Below, in pieces: positions 18,801 to 27,100 of a DNA stretch of 34,336 bases. The notes under the pieces are model-generated. The model was not told the origin of the DNA. It worked only from the letters and a program-made list of their open reading frames with translations, and made no database searches. The stretch is from Cyanobacteria bacterium TGS_CYA1. Its GTDB lineage: Bacteria; Cyanobacteriota; Vampirovibrionia; Obscuribacterales; Obscuribacteraceae. The translations under genes were made by a program, and so were the position numbers. Every line of letters starts with the position of its first letter. Position 1 is the first letter of the stretch. Location of the stretch: contig JAHCIQ010000011.1 of the NCBI GenBank assembly GCA_026129135.1, positions 1 to 34,336 on the forward strand, in the 5' to 3' direction.

Positions 18801-19054
18801 TGACCCGCTTGCATCTGACCATGCTGCATGGGCTGCGCGTATTGTGGCGCTTGATATTGCATTTGAGGAGCTTGATAGGGCATCTGCGGCGCCTGGACAA
18901 GTGCCGGATTCTGTACCTGATAGGCGGGTGCTGGAGCCATTTGCTGCATCTGCACGCGCTTTTCGTACTCTTTTGGTGTGAGGTGCTCACCGGTTGCGGT
19001 ATCTGTATAACCGACTGGGTTGCCTCTTTCGTCTGTTTTTACCCTGTATGCCAT
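15830..19054 (-). CDS. VirD4/TraG-type T4SS coupling ATPase with zinc ribbon and disordered tails
   Basis: This 1074-residue protein has an ATPase core of the VirD4/TraG/TraD type: Walker A APSGSGKTT near residues 354-362, Walker B FAFFDEYQTL near 620-629, and the conserved VILQNCSQV sensor segment. One transmembrane helix lies at about 246-268. Before it is an unusual 245-residue region rich in Gln, Met, Pro and Ala. The core is followed by an acidic Asp/Gly patch and a long Ala/Gln-rich tail. Inside this tail, at about residues 910-931, is a zinc ribbon (CPHC, 14 residues, then CIEC). The core would select substrates and drive them into the channel at the inner membrane. Typical VirD4 proteins are 550-700 residues with the transmembrane helices near residue 1. 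The start follows the last in-frame ATG; the ribosome site is weak. Confidence 0.88.
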   Translation of the reverse strand: MAYRVKTDERGNPVGYTDTATGEHLTPKEYEKRVQMQQMAPAPAYQVQNPALVQAPQMPYQAPQMQYQAPQYAQPMQHGQMQAGQMQTMQPYQDMVHYPGRGPLLPTDGVKIQPRYGQMNDAQMNPYPYGQMAAPQYQAQNQMAGVPMQMGGQMPAQGGQIPAPAAMTEANPLIQPGARMLNGVQQNAAGTAVPLPANAQEPQAQDTLGTHAQPLGKSLRMESVKRDHPQQLHPNVHQGRKGHGFLDATSIAILLPTLVLLALIIAAAHKKRLFPWQTIRTFNPPLGIMMPRDYEKSFVCPPNLRKHGRLGKRNPNATWTDADGVVLPFGFLARTHLPVTIPMGRLPNKNMFLVAPSGSGKTTLMRAIIKSLLAKPCVIIALEAKANDPNLDQKKEGFKYTVLPEAQHAGFNTLYFNPLDSESVHWNPLEVSPVEFASSIVTDVNSLDAEEQHWAERDLGYIEGLAQLLKWGAVMVVGEDENGSASAFEPLPCNPYGLMKLVNNRRNIVESLRQMKSRPDLNASDLGELTQRLSSIIRTDADWDKNIQGVRGRLRAFKNECIQAVTHQSNIDLRACMHKPTVLIFGAPASLGPDAESLAACFVYQLQQALHTRYGTINVLPLFAFFDEYQTLNIDLAGRLSAIVRGANGGLTVILQNCSQVASGGGKAAEAELRTIFSNSAIRVCLHNSDEYTAAFFSEEIGKHAVVVPGIADHYQATGFGIFPTSWNRIHSQQVVARVDTDSIKRMEKHHALVYLAPAGDPEYGETKPFMVDLRGIEEIARLHLLHNVSGKDDDGGDDDGPDGGNSPEAMQAQLHPMPTSRTLPVAAKQVIGQIVGSHSNGAMNANAGQEMEIPSNVQPAQQATSYAAPAQNQMVQAQMNPMAQAAQAAQPSQAAQAALQGDPNANAGMCPHCNKRAGKGKFCIECGKSVALAPAQASPMPQPAQMAQPAQAVQAALPSQAAQASAQARVGAPQPRYGGLEVQSRDAMPSKRPSMIPNASQVAQMAQRAQHQASADDQGFGPLSQRVAKDVAGAIAEQSQQGQQVISNHRQPVTSLTPDVSRLGLKPQAGVEF
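16130..16460 (-). repeat. Low-complexity Ala/Gln repeat coding tract in the coupling-protein gene
   Basis: The DNA here contains many imperfect copies of gcttgagc/cgcttgagac-type units, encoding AQA, AQAAQ, PAQ and SQAAQ runs on both sides of the zinc ribbon. A second Met/Gln/Pro-rich tract occupies about 18530-18960. Such tracts expand and contract easily, so length differences between strains are likely. The reading frame stays open throughout. Confidence 0.6.
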
Positions 19055-19166
19055 AGCTTTGTCTCGATAGGTTCTAGAAACGTACTTTGATGATACTCAT
19101 TGCACTTGGCAAGGGATATGGGACTTGTACGAAATCCATAAAAATTTTTGGGATTTTTTTGAATTT

Positions 19167-19856
19167 TTAACCGCCGACTTCGTTTATGCCGGTGATTCGT
19201 ATCTGTCCGCCAACGTTTTTGACTAGATATTCCATTTTGACAGAGCTGTTTTTCTGACCTTTGCCTTCCATTTCGAGCACTTGAGTGCCTTCGACTTCGA
19301 TAACCACTGCTCCGTCGGGCTTATTGCCTGCTACTTTGATGTCTTTCACCGTAAAGTTGCTTTTGAGCCCCGAATTCTCTATTTGCGCAGCCATCTCTTT
19401 GGTCCAGATGCTGGCTCGATAAGCCTGGGCGCATTCGGGAGTCATACAAAGGATCGCACGCTCCTGGCTTTGAGTGGCTGAGCCTGCACTGAAATCTCTA
19501 CTGTATGGAAGAAACTCTTCAATCAACGTTCTTGCAGTCAATGCATCTGTATAAGCATAATCGGCTGGTGCTTGCCCTCCGCCAGGTGCTTGAACCCCAC
19601 CCATCGGATTTTGAGCACTGCCTTCTTCGGGTTGTCTTACGTCTGTTGGTTGATAACGCAATTGCGCGGCACGATCAGAGCTTATGACTCCCCCGTCGGT
19701 GTTCATTTTTTTGTGTTTTTTGCGCGCTTCGGTTATATGTGCTGGCTCGCCTCCACCGCCCAAAAGTCCCATGAGTAGTACGCCAGCAAGAAAAGCACAG
19801 GCGGCTGTTCCGATGATTACTATTTTGAATTTTTCGCCGGCGTGATAATCAAACAT
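19167..19856 (-). CDS. VirB8-like inner-membrane T4SS protein (NTF2 fold)
   Basis: This 229-residue protein has a short cytosolic N-terminus, one transmembrane helix (about 11-35), a charged and Pro/Gly-rich linker, and a C-terminal domain (about 95-229). That domain looks like an NTF2/VirB8 or TcpC module: helices first, then alternating beta strands ending VKNVGGQIRITGINEVG. VirB8 proteins form the periplasmic scaffold of the T4SS inner-membrane complex. Its ATG lies only 3 bases after the stop codon of the VirB4 gene, with AGAGCTGG as ribosome site, so it is surely cotranscribed. The assignment relies on topology and position, because the family is very divergent in sequence. Confidence 0.6.
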   Translation of the reverse strand: MFDYHAGEKFKIVIIGTAACAFLAGVLLMGLLGGGGEPAHITEARKKHKKMNTDGGVISSDRAAQLRYQPTDVRQPEEGSAQNPMGGVQAPGGGQAPADYAYTDALTARTLIEEFLPYSRDFSAGSATQSQERAILCMTPECAQAYRASIWTKEMAAQIENSGLKSNFTVKDIKVAGNKPDGAVVIEVEGTQVLEMEGKGQKNSSVKMEYLVKNVGGQIRITGINEVGG

Positions 19857-19859
19857 TTT

Positions 19860-22742
19860 TTATCCAGCTCTTAACAGGTCTGGGGTGAATGTGTCAGGAG
19901 TATAGCCCTGGCTGAGCAAATGGCATGCCCAGCGAGCATCGCCATTGCAAAGTTCGATCATTTTGGAGCGAAGCGGTTGGTCGTGGTTAGGCTCGGTCGT
20001 AGCTACCCAGTAGATGAAACGTGGCACCACCAGTCTTACGACACCGCGCGACATTTTGTGATAGACCAAAAACGCATCTGAATACTCGCGGTTTTTGCGA
20101 GTGAGGTTGCCGATTTGAGTCATTTCTTGCGGAGTGAGTGCGCATGAATCTTTGATCAAATCGAAGTTGCTCGGGTCGTTACCCAAAATGATTTTGATGG
20201 CGCTATTGGTGGCAAGACTGCGTGCACGATCGTCGCGCAATAAGTCGCCCAACTCCTGGGAGATGCCGATGAAAAGCAAGCCTAAGTGGCGTGAGGTACG
20301 CGATGCGTCTTCGACCAGAACTTTGCCGCCTTCGTAGCGCAATAGTCTCCATAACTCGTCTATGCAAAATACGAAACGAGCAGGTTTGCCTTGTTTCATT
20401 TTTTCGACTTTGTGTCTGGCTGCTGCTCTCAAGACGAAGTCAGATACGAAGAGTGTGACTACAGCTTCAAGAGTTTTGTCGTGGGCCAAATCAGATGTAT
20501 CGAATACTAGTAGTTGCGATTCAGTATTGAGTGAAGTAGGACCATCGAATAATCTGCCATAGATTGCACCACGGCAGTACATGCTCAATCTGTTGGCGAG
20601 ATCTTCGCAGGTTTCGCCGCGTTTTGAACCTCGATTGGCATCGGCTTCATCGAGCAGCCATCTAACCAGGTCTGACTCGCAAGGTACTCTGCCTTCTTGT
20701 GCTGCAAGTGCGTAAATGGCTTGAATGCCTTTCATCAAAACGGGTTTTTCGTCCTTGGTCAATGAAGCTTCGCCTTTTTCGCCAAGCATTACTGAGTGGA
20801 AGTTCAATATTTTGATGATGTGTGATTCAGGTGGGCAGGCAGGATCGATTTCTTTGCCGTCGAAATTGTCTACTGGCAAATCGTACAAGTTGATGGTTAC
20901 ATGACCATCTGGACCAAGTTTGATATAAGACGAGTCGTCATAGATTTCGGACAGGAGCTTATAACTTCCCGAACGGTCGATGATTACCACTTTGGCTCCA
21001 GCCATCATTTTCATTTGAATGATTTGCTGAGCAACCATAGATTTACCTTCACCAGGTTGACCGAAAACTACACAAAGTGCGTTGGGCAAGCGCTGGTCAT
21101 AAGGATTCAAGAATACGGGCTCGAGAGTTTCTTTAGAGAAACCTAGCCAGTCGCCGCCTTTGTCCGAGCCAAGTTTGGCGTGAACGAAGGGGAATGAATT
21201 TCTAAGTGTGGGTGTACGAACAGCTTTGCCGCGTCTTGTGACATCAAGACCCATGCCGGGCAAGCTGCCGACGAAAAGCGCTTTTTGTTCTCTATAACCA
21301 ATCTGAAAGCGAGCACCATTGCACTGCGCAGCGGCGGTGCGAACCAGCTCTGTCGATCTGTTCAATTCATCTAATGAGTCGGAGAAAAGGCTGAAATAAA
21401 TGGCGTAGTTGAAAACGTCGATATTGGATGTGTACAACTCAGAACCGATTTGAGCCGCTTCTTGAGCTTTTTCAGCTTCTTCCTGGTTGGGAGTTGAGCG
21501 CTGACCCATCAAACTTTGATAAGTATTGGCTGTTGATTGAGCTTGTTTTCGCTGCATTTTTTTGCGGAAAAGTTCTTTGTCCAGCTTGTGAGCGTAAATG
21601 TTCATGCGCCATTCGCAGTTGAGACGAAGCATCGACATCAACCAAAGCGGGCTTGTACGTTCGGGCAAGCGAGTCATGTACAAAGTGCGAATGAAAGCAC
21701 CACCCTTCTCTTCGTCGGTAGGAGTGGAAGGAGCCTTTTTGCGTAATTCGTTTTGAACTTCTTCGTCGAGCTCGTTGGTGTCTAGGATACGAGCATAATC
21801 TGGCTTGCTGAAATCATATTGCGATTCGGTCAATTGCTGACGAATAGTAGCCATGTCCATGTCTGGCAGTACTTTGCGAAGTGAAGCAGGCATAGGAGCG
21901 TGAGTAGGTCTTTGTGGATCCGGCAATTCGGCAGCGGTTTTTTCTCTTGTGCGAGGATTGAGATCTTTGTACATCATTTTGAAATATTGCACCGAAGAAA
22001 GCGGTGTCAAAGTCATGCCGCATCCACCAAGCTGACTTACATAGCCTTGAGCGCGTTGGATAAGAGTGTTTACGTTCTTGCCGTGGCTAACTAGAGTTTG
22101 TTTGGCGGCTTTGTTGCCGAAAGCGTCTTGAAGCTTGGTTTTGATTTCGCTTTTGATACTTTGTTTTGCGGGTTTGGCACGCATCGGTTTGTAAGCGAAA
22201 GTGACGTAGAAGCGAATCTTAGGAATAAAGTTACGCTCGAGCAAGTTTCTTCTGTCGTTCTCGACCGATTTGGCAACATATTTCAAAAAACCATCTTCAG
22301 TGGTTTCGACCGGGTGAGTTTCGAAATGCTCTTTGAGGCTGGTGTTTTTGCAAACCACGGTGAACTGAACCGATGTGTCGATACCAGCGAGGAATCCGCT
22401 GAACTGTTGCATCAATGAAACTAGACGGACTTCGTCGAAACCGCTTACGTGGACACCATCGAGTTCGTAGCAGCATCTGTAGCTTCCGTCTTTCAAAACG
22501 ATGATACCAAGTCCGGATGCATCGTCTTGGAACATATCCCAGATGGGAAGCAATGTAGCCGCCGATGGGTTGGGACGTGGAACCGAAAAGGTTGGCAATT
22601 TGGCAAGAGCCTCAGCCATCTTAGGTGTAGTAACCGCATCGTCTTTCTTTTTGAACAGCCCAGTCAGACTGGATATAGAAAATCCAGTTTTGATGTTTTG
22701 TGCTGTTTTGATTTTAGATATGCGGTTCATAGAGCTAACCAT
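19860..22742 (-). CDS. VirB4/TraC-type T4SS assembly ATPase
   Basis: This 960-residue protein has an N-terminal CagE/TrbE/VirB4-type domain (about 60-480) and a C-terminal RecA-like ATPase. Walker A GQPGEGKS is near residues 558-565 and is followed by VVIIDRSGSYKLL. Walker B FVFCIDELWRLL is near 789. The conserved HLGLLFIGISQE and the IILGNDPSNFDLI end blocks of VirB4 are present. It is the universal energising ATPase of T4SS, at the cytosolic face of the inner membrane, and the hallmark that makes the locus a T4SS. Length is normal to slightly long. Two starts are possible, 22742 (chosen) and an in-frame ATG 12 bases later. The PrgI-like gene is 58 bp upstream. Confidence 0.93.
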   Translation of the reverse strand: MVSSMNRISKIKTAQNIKTGFSISSLTGLFKKKDDAVTTPKMAEALAKLPTFSVPRPNPSAATLLPIWDMFQDDASGLGIIVLKDGSYRCCYELDGVHVSGFDEVRLVSLMQQFSGFLAGIDTSVQFTVVCKNTSLKEHFETHPVETTEDGFLKYVAKSVENDRRNLLERNFIPKIRFYVTFAYKPMRAKPAKQSIKSEIKTKLQDAFGNKAAKQTLVSHGKNVNTLIQRAQGYVSQLGGCGMTLTPLSSVQYFKMMYKDLNPRTREKTAAELPDPQRPTHAPMPASLRKVLPDMDMATIRQQLTESQYDFSKPDYARILDTNELDEEVQNELRKKAPSTPTDEEKGGAFIRTLYMTRLPERTSPLWLMSMLRLNCEWRMNIYAHKLDKELFRKKMQRKQAQSTANTYQSLMGQRSTPNQEEAEKAQEAAQIGSELYTSNIDVFNYAIYFSLFSDSLDELNRSTELVRTAAAQCNGARFQIGYREQKALFVGSLPGMGLDVTRRGKAVRTPTLRNSFPFVHAKLGSDKGGDWLGFSKETLEPVFLNPYDQRLPNALCVVFGQPGEGKSMVAQQIIQMKMMAGAKVVIIDRSGSYKLLSEIYDDSSYIKLGPDGHVTINLYDLPVDNFDGKEIDPACPPESHIIKILNFHSVMLGEKGEASLTKDEKPVLMKGIQAIYALAAQEGRVPCESDLVRWLLDEADANRGSKRGETCEDLANRLSMYCRGAIYGRLFDGPTSLNTESQLLVFDTSDLAHDKTLEAVVTLFVSDFVLRAAARHKVEKMKQGKPARFVFCIDELWRLLRYEGGKVLVEDASRTSRHLGLLFIGISQELGDLLRDDRARSLATNSAIKIILGNDPSNFDLIKDSCALTPQEMTQIGNLTRKNREYSDAFLVYHKMSRGVVRLVVPRFIYWVATTEPNHDQPLRSKMIELCNGDARWACHLLSQGYTPDTFTPDLLRAG

Positions 22743-22800
22743 TTCTTTTATACCTGATTTTCGGATTGTTATTTGGGGAGGAGGAAATTTTGTCGGGAAT

Positions 22801-23262
22801 TTAAGGCTTAAGCTTTGGTGTCGGAGGTGTGAGGTCTAGGTAAGGGCTTGGTCGTTGTGGGAGTTCGGGGTTGAAAGCTGGGTTTAAACCGAAGTTTAGT
22901 TCCAGATCCTTGTCGTTTGATTCAAGAAAGTCAGGAAGGTCTTCGTCTAACAAAAATCGGTCTTGTTTGGGGTCTGCACCTGGGATGAATGTGGTTGGGG
23001 TGATATAAAAATCGAGTGCTGTGTCCCAAAAACTGCCTGATGCGTTTAGTGTAATCAGCGAATAAGCAGGACCCAGTAAGCAGATGAAAATTGCGATGAA
23101 AGTGCGAAGGTCGTGCTGTCCGCCCATGATTGGAATGGGCTGGCACCAGCTGTAGAGCTGGCTTGAAACTATCAAGCCGGCTAAGCAAGCGATGAGCTGG
23201 TCGTAGCGCAAACCAAAGAGTTTTGGTTGGTCTTCTAAGTTGAGTGGTGTAATGTCGTTCAT
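22801..23262 (-). CDS. PrgI/VirB3-like T4SS inner-membrane protein
   Basis: This 153-residue protein begins with a short LEDQPKLFGLRYDQLIA segment and has two transmembrane helices (about 22-40 and 50-72). A conserved-looking ASGSFWDTALDFYITP stretch follows, then a charged, proline-rich tail. This is the layout of PrgI/VirB3 proteins, which are encoded immediately before VirB4 in T4SS loci of Gram-positive bacteria and many other phyla. It sits directly upstream of the VirB4 gene, as expected. VirB3-type proteins bind VirB4 at the inner membrane. Sequence alone is weak; the position makes the call good. Confidence 0.72.
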   Translation of the reverse strand: MNDITPLNLEDQPKLFGLRYDQLIACLAGLIVSSQLYSWCQPIPIMGGQHDLRTFIAIFICLLGPAYSLITLNASGSFWDTALDFYITPTTFIPGADPKQDRFLLDEDLPDFLESNDKDLELNFGLNPAFNPELPQRPSPYLDLTPPTPKLKP

Positions 23263-23300
23263 TTCGTTCTTTCTCTAATTCTGTTTTTGTCTTTGCTTAC

Positions 23301-24035
23301 TTAGGCTACTGCGCTCATGAAGAGGAATCTTGCTGCTCGGTCTGCTGATATTCGAAGGTCGTAGATTTGTTTGACTATGTGATTTGGAATTGTGACCGGT
23401 TTTGCGTTTCCTAATTTTGCTTGTCTTATTTGATGGTCCAGTAGTTCTTGTGGCAGTAGTGCACTTCGGTCGACCTGATAGAAATATTTGACTGCTTCGT
23501 GAAAATCGCCGCTTAGTCTGTAGACTTCAGCCAGCATATAGAGGTGACGGCTCTTGTTCTTAAGGTGAGCTTCTGTTTCAATTGCAATTCTTAACTCTTC
23601 CTTGGCGATTTGCAGAATCTTTTCGCCTGATTGAAAACTATCTCTTGCACAGTAATAGGCATTCAGTGCAATTTGTGCTTTTTCGAGATTGGTTGCACCG
23701 TACATTCTGCTGCTCAGAATTGCGTGACCGAATTTTTTCACTGGCTCGATGGATGGAGCATCTAAAGCAAGCAAGGGAACTGTGTCGTCTGGAATGAATG
23801 ATTCGGTCCACCATGTGTAGGTACAGTTGGGGCAGGTGGCAATCATTGCAGCACGAATTGCAGCATCGGGAAGGATGCGGTGTAAATCGGCTTCGATGCG
23901 TGCAAGCTCGTTGATAACGGGAATTTCTTCAACGTTAGCAGTGGCGAAGATTTGATGGCACTTGGGACACATTACTGTGATTTCGCCAAGCTTGTAGCTA
24001 TCGCTTCTATGCTCGTTTTGCTCGATGAGTTCCAT
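23301..24035 (-). CDS. DUF2225-like zinc-ribbon protein in the T4SS operon
   Basis: This 244-residue soluble protein has CPKC at residues 23-26 and CPNC at 68-71, a likely zinc-ribbon pair in the manner of DUF2225. The rest is helical with TPR-like pairs (residues about 105-200), including HLYMLAEVYRLSGDFHEAVKYF. It has no signal peptide. DUF2225 proteins occur in Firmicutes and cyanobacteria-related genomes with no settled function. As the first gene of the operon that continues with PrgI, VirB4 and VirB8, it could be a cytosolic assembly or regulatory factor. Its 5' region carries two tandem GGG-N6-CCC dyads and a small hairpin; AGAGG precedes the ATG. Confidence 0.72.
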   Translation of the reverse strand: MELIEQNEHRSDSYKLGEITVMCPKCHQIFATANVEEIPVINELARIEADLHRILPDAAIRAAMIATCPNCTYTWWTESFIPDDTVPLLALDAPSIEPVKKFGHAILSSRMYGATNLEKAQIALNAYYCARDSFQSGEKILQIAKEELRIAIETEAHLKNKSRHLYMLAEVYRLSGDFHEAVKYFYQVDRSALLPQELLDHQIRQAKLGNAKPVTIPNHIVKQIYDLRISADRAARFLFMSAVA

Positions 24036-24052
24036 GTGCGCGTAACCTCTTT

Positions 24053-24071
24053 GTATTACCTAGAGTAATAC
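24053..24071. repeat. Perfect inverted repeat in the leader of the DUF2225-like gene
   Basis: GTATTAC (24053-24059) and GTAATAC (24065-24071) are perfect inverted copies around CTAGA. They lie 18 bases before the ATG at 24035 and next to the ribosome site. In the mRNA this would form a small hairpin; as DNA it could be an operator, or overlap a -10 box (TATTAC on the minus strand). Confidence 0.4.
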
Positions 24072-24090
24072 TGTGGCCACCACATGTGAA

Positions 24091-24127
24091 TTGGGGATTC
24101 TCCCATGCTCAGTGGGAATATTCCCAT
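24091..24127. promoter_or_regulatory. Tandem GGG-N6-CCC operator-like dyads upstream of the T4SS ATPase operon
   Basis: There are two 16-base dyads, TTGGGGATTCTCCCAT (24091-24106) and GTGGGAATATTCCCAT (24112-24127), exactly 21 bp apart. Both are followed by GCTCA, so the block is a degenerate 21-bp tandem duplication. They lie 56-92 bases upstream of the ATG at 24035, where an activator or repressor would act. The same pattern precedes the other three T4SS units (28067, 31325, 33711). Confidence 0.5.
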
Positions 24128-24147
24128 GCTCAGCTCAATTTTTATCT

Positions 24148-27100
24148 TTAGGCGTTCTCGTCACCGGGATCGTTTTTGTTCAAGCTATCGAGGATCTCAT
24201 CGATTTCTTTATCACCAGACTCCGCGTTGCGCTTGCCTCTTCCCAGATGGATTGGACCATCCGAACCGCCGTCATTGCCGCGTTGAGGGCGCTTTGTCGT
24301 GTAGTTATCTATAACCGCTCTTATGTCGGGAGTGTAGCCACGATGCGCTTCGGGATCTCCTGGTTGAGAGTAATTTGGTAGGATTTTACCTGGTTTGTAA
24401 TCAACCTGACGTGACACTTGACGGACCATATCGCTATTGATGTAAGCGTGCTTGTCATAAAGACCGTTATTGCTTGTGGCTTGAATGTGAGCAACAGCTT
24501 CAGCTACGTAAACATCACTGTCTGTAATGCTATCGGGTCTGTAAGCACCTGGATCTGACGCCATCATTTCTTTGATGATATGAACGCGCTGGACCGAGAT
24601 ATTGTCGCCTAATTCGTTTGCCGCAGTGCCAAAGGCGCGTACAGATTCTGCATCAGAGTGATCGATTTGAGCTGCGACCTGAACCACTTTGGGATTAGAC
24701 ATTGCAGCTCCGCGCACTCCAGCCGATGCCATCATGCGCACTACAGATTCACCACCTGTAGCAGCACTCTGACTGTAATTGCGAGAATAATTCCCGGCTA
24801 CAGTAGACTGAGTGATATTCAATTTCTGCAGCATAGCTGTATTGGAACCGTTATCTACAATTGGTGGTTCGGTGGAAAGTCCTTTGGCTGCTACAAGTGC
24901 GTCGTAGGTTTCAAGATAATTGTTTGGTCTTGCGTTAGGACCATAAACATCCTGGACGATGTCTACTGAGTTACAGATTAATTCGACGTCTTCCGCGTCA
25001 TTGCCGGTTCTGTTCAAATCACCATATTTGACCATGACCTGGGTTATTGCTTTTCCGTGTCCTGGAGTCAGAGCAGAGCTGGCCTTGGTAGCGACAGTTG
25101 CAATATCAGGACCTGAAGTTCTACCCAGGGTAGAAGCAACTGATTTTTGAAGGAAAGATGCAGTTCCCCGAATGGCAGGTAAAGCTTCTGCTTGAGTGAC
25201 AGTTTTGGTAGCGGGAGAACTGGCAGCTGCGTTGTTCCAGGTATCCCAACCCAAGCCCATGCTTGCGATTCTCATACGCGATTGCACAGCTTCTGGTTTG
25301 AAACCGGAGTTGATGTTTTCTGGGTCCATGATGCCTGCAAGCAAATCTACTTGTTCGTCTTCGCCACAATAGCCAAGAGTGGAATTCAAATGGTCTGTAA
25401 CGGCGTTTCCGGGACGACCTTGAACCCAAGCCATAGCACCCTTTGCACCTTCTTTGAACATACCGTGCTGGAAGTTTTGTTTGGCAGCAGCAGTGTTGCT
25501 CCAGTGTTTGCCGCTCAGACCCATCATGATACCTGATGCCATTCTGTCGCCAATACCTTTAGGTCTGTCGTAGCCAGCCGCAATGGCGGCCTGTCTCATT
25601 TTGTCGGAGAAAATCTCGTTTTTGGCACCTTGAGCAACAATACCCGAAGCTGCGAGCATTTGAGCGCCTCGAACATCATCAACTGGTTTATACATCAATT
25701 TGCCGTTTGCATCTTTCATATGGTTGCCATCGGCGTCGAGCATTGGTTCTTTCTGCACCTGGGTCAAGCCAACACCGCCACCCATGCTTCCAATAAGAGC
25801 ACTTCCTTCGTTGTTTCCAATAATAGGTGAACTCAAATCACGAGCTGAGTTAGCTGCAGCACGTGCCCACATACCGCCAAGAAACTGAGCTAGAGTGGAA
25901 TGATTTTGCAGAGCGCCAGGTTTGAAAGGAGCTTTCATTGCTTCCTTGATATTTTGCATTGAGCCATTCTTTGCCGGCGCAGCAGTTGTGTTAGTAGCGC
26001 CAGTACCAGTACCAGTACCAGTACCAGTAGCAGCGCCAGTACCAGTTGTGGCGCCAGGAATTGCTTGAGCCTGTTGATTAACGTTGTGAGCTTTGTCGGT
26101 CTCGTTTAAGTCGAATAAAGTACCTTGAGCGTTTGCAGCTGCTCCACCCGATCCTGGTTGTGTCGGAGGGTTGGTTGGGGGAGTAGTTGGTGTGGCTGGA
26201 GGGGTTGGTCCTTTTGGTCCACCAGGTCCTGCGGGTGGTGTTCCGTTAGGTTTGATTGGTGGCGGAGTGTTCATTTTCCCGCCTTGCAAATTGAGGCTAC
26301 CTTGAGCATCGTCTGCCGAATTTGCGTTAGCGCCAGGAACACCAGGAGCAGGAGGATTGCTGCCATTAGCGTTCAAAGCAGAGTTCAACTTGTTATTCAT
26401 ATTAGGATTCAAGTTGGCTTGAGTTTGTGGAGTTAGTTGAGCAGATACTGATTTTTGAGCACCTTGTGCACCACCAATAGTGTGCGATTTGTTTCTATGG
26501 TCAGCCCAGTATCCAGCAAAAGTGTTGGCTGTGTTGCCGATTGCCGCAGCACCTTTGACTAATCCTCCGGTAATCATACCGGCTGAGAGGAAGTCGGACA
26601 TAGGGCTTATTTGAGCGCGGGCAATGAAAGCCGGCACCGATATCATGAGCTGTAATATGCCTAGCCCGAGCACCACTTTGCCCCAGGGGCTGAAGTCAGT
26701 GTTCATAATAACTACAAGCAGTCTCAAGAAACCAACCCAGACAAAGGACCAGAGGCTTACTTCAACAAATGAACGAACGAAACCCGAACAAGCATTTTCG
26801 GTGTCTGGCGTGGCGAACATAACTAAAAAGATTGGCGCGAACATGTATTGCGCGGTCAACAAAATAGTTTGAATAGATTTGAGAGTTACAAGATAAACGA
26901 GCTGAGCGATGAGAATAGCGCCGAATACCATGAATATGATGAGACCAGCGAAAGCGACGAATCCACCGATAGTACCACCGACAAGACCGCCAAGTGGTCC
27001 GCCAGCCAAACCGCCGAGTGCAGCGCCTGCAACAGGTGCAAGTGCGTTGAGCAAAAGTCCGCCAACAGCCCACAAACCAGCTTTGATTACAGTTGCCATC

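Noticed and set aside
18497..19090. Plus-strand 197-codon frame rich in Leu/His
   Set aside because: It is the antisense image of the Met/Gln/Pro-rich N-terminal tract of the coupling ATPase; the bias follows from the repeat codons.
26000..26046. CCAGTA repeats considered as a CRISPR or iteron array
   Set aside because: The units are contiguous six-base copies inside a coding frame with no spacers; they encode a Gly-Thr linker.
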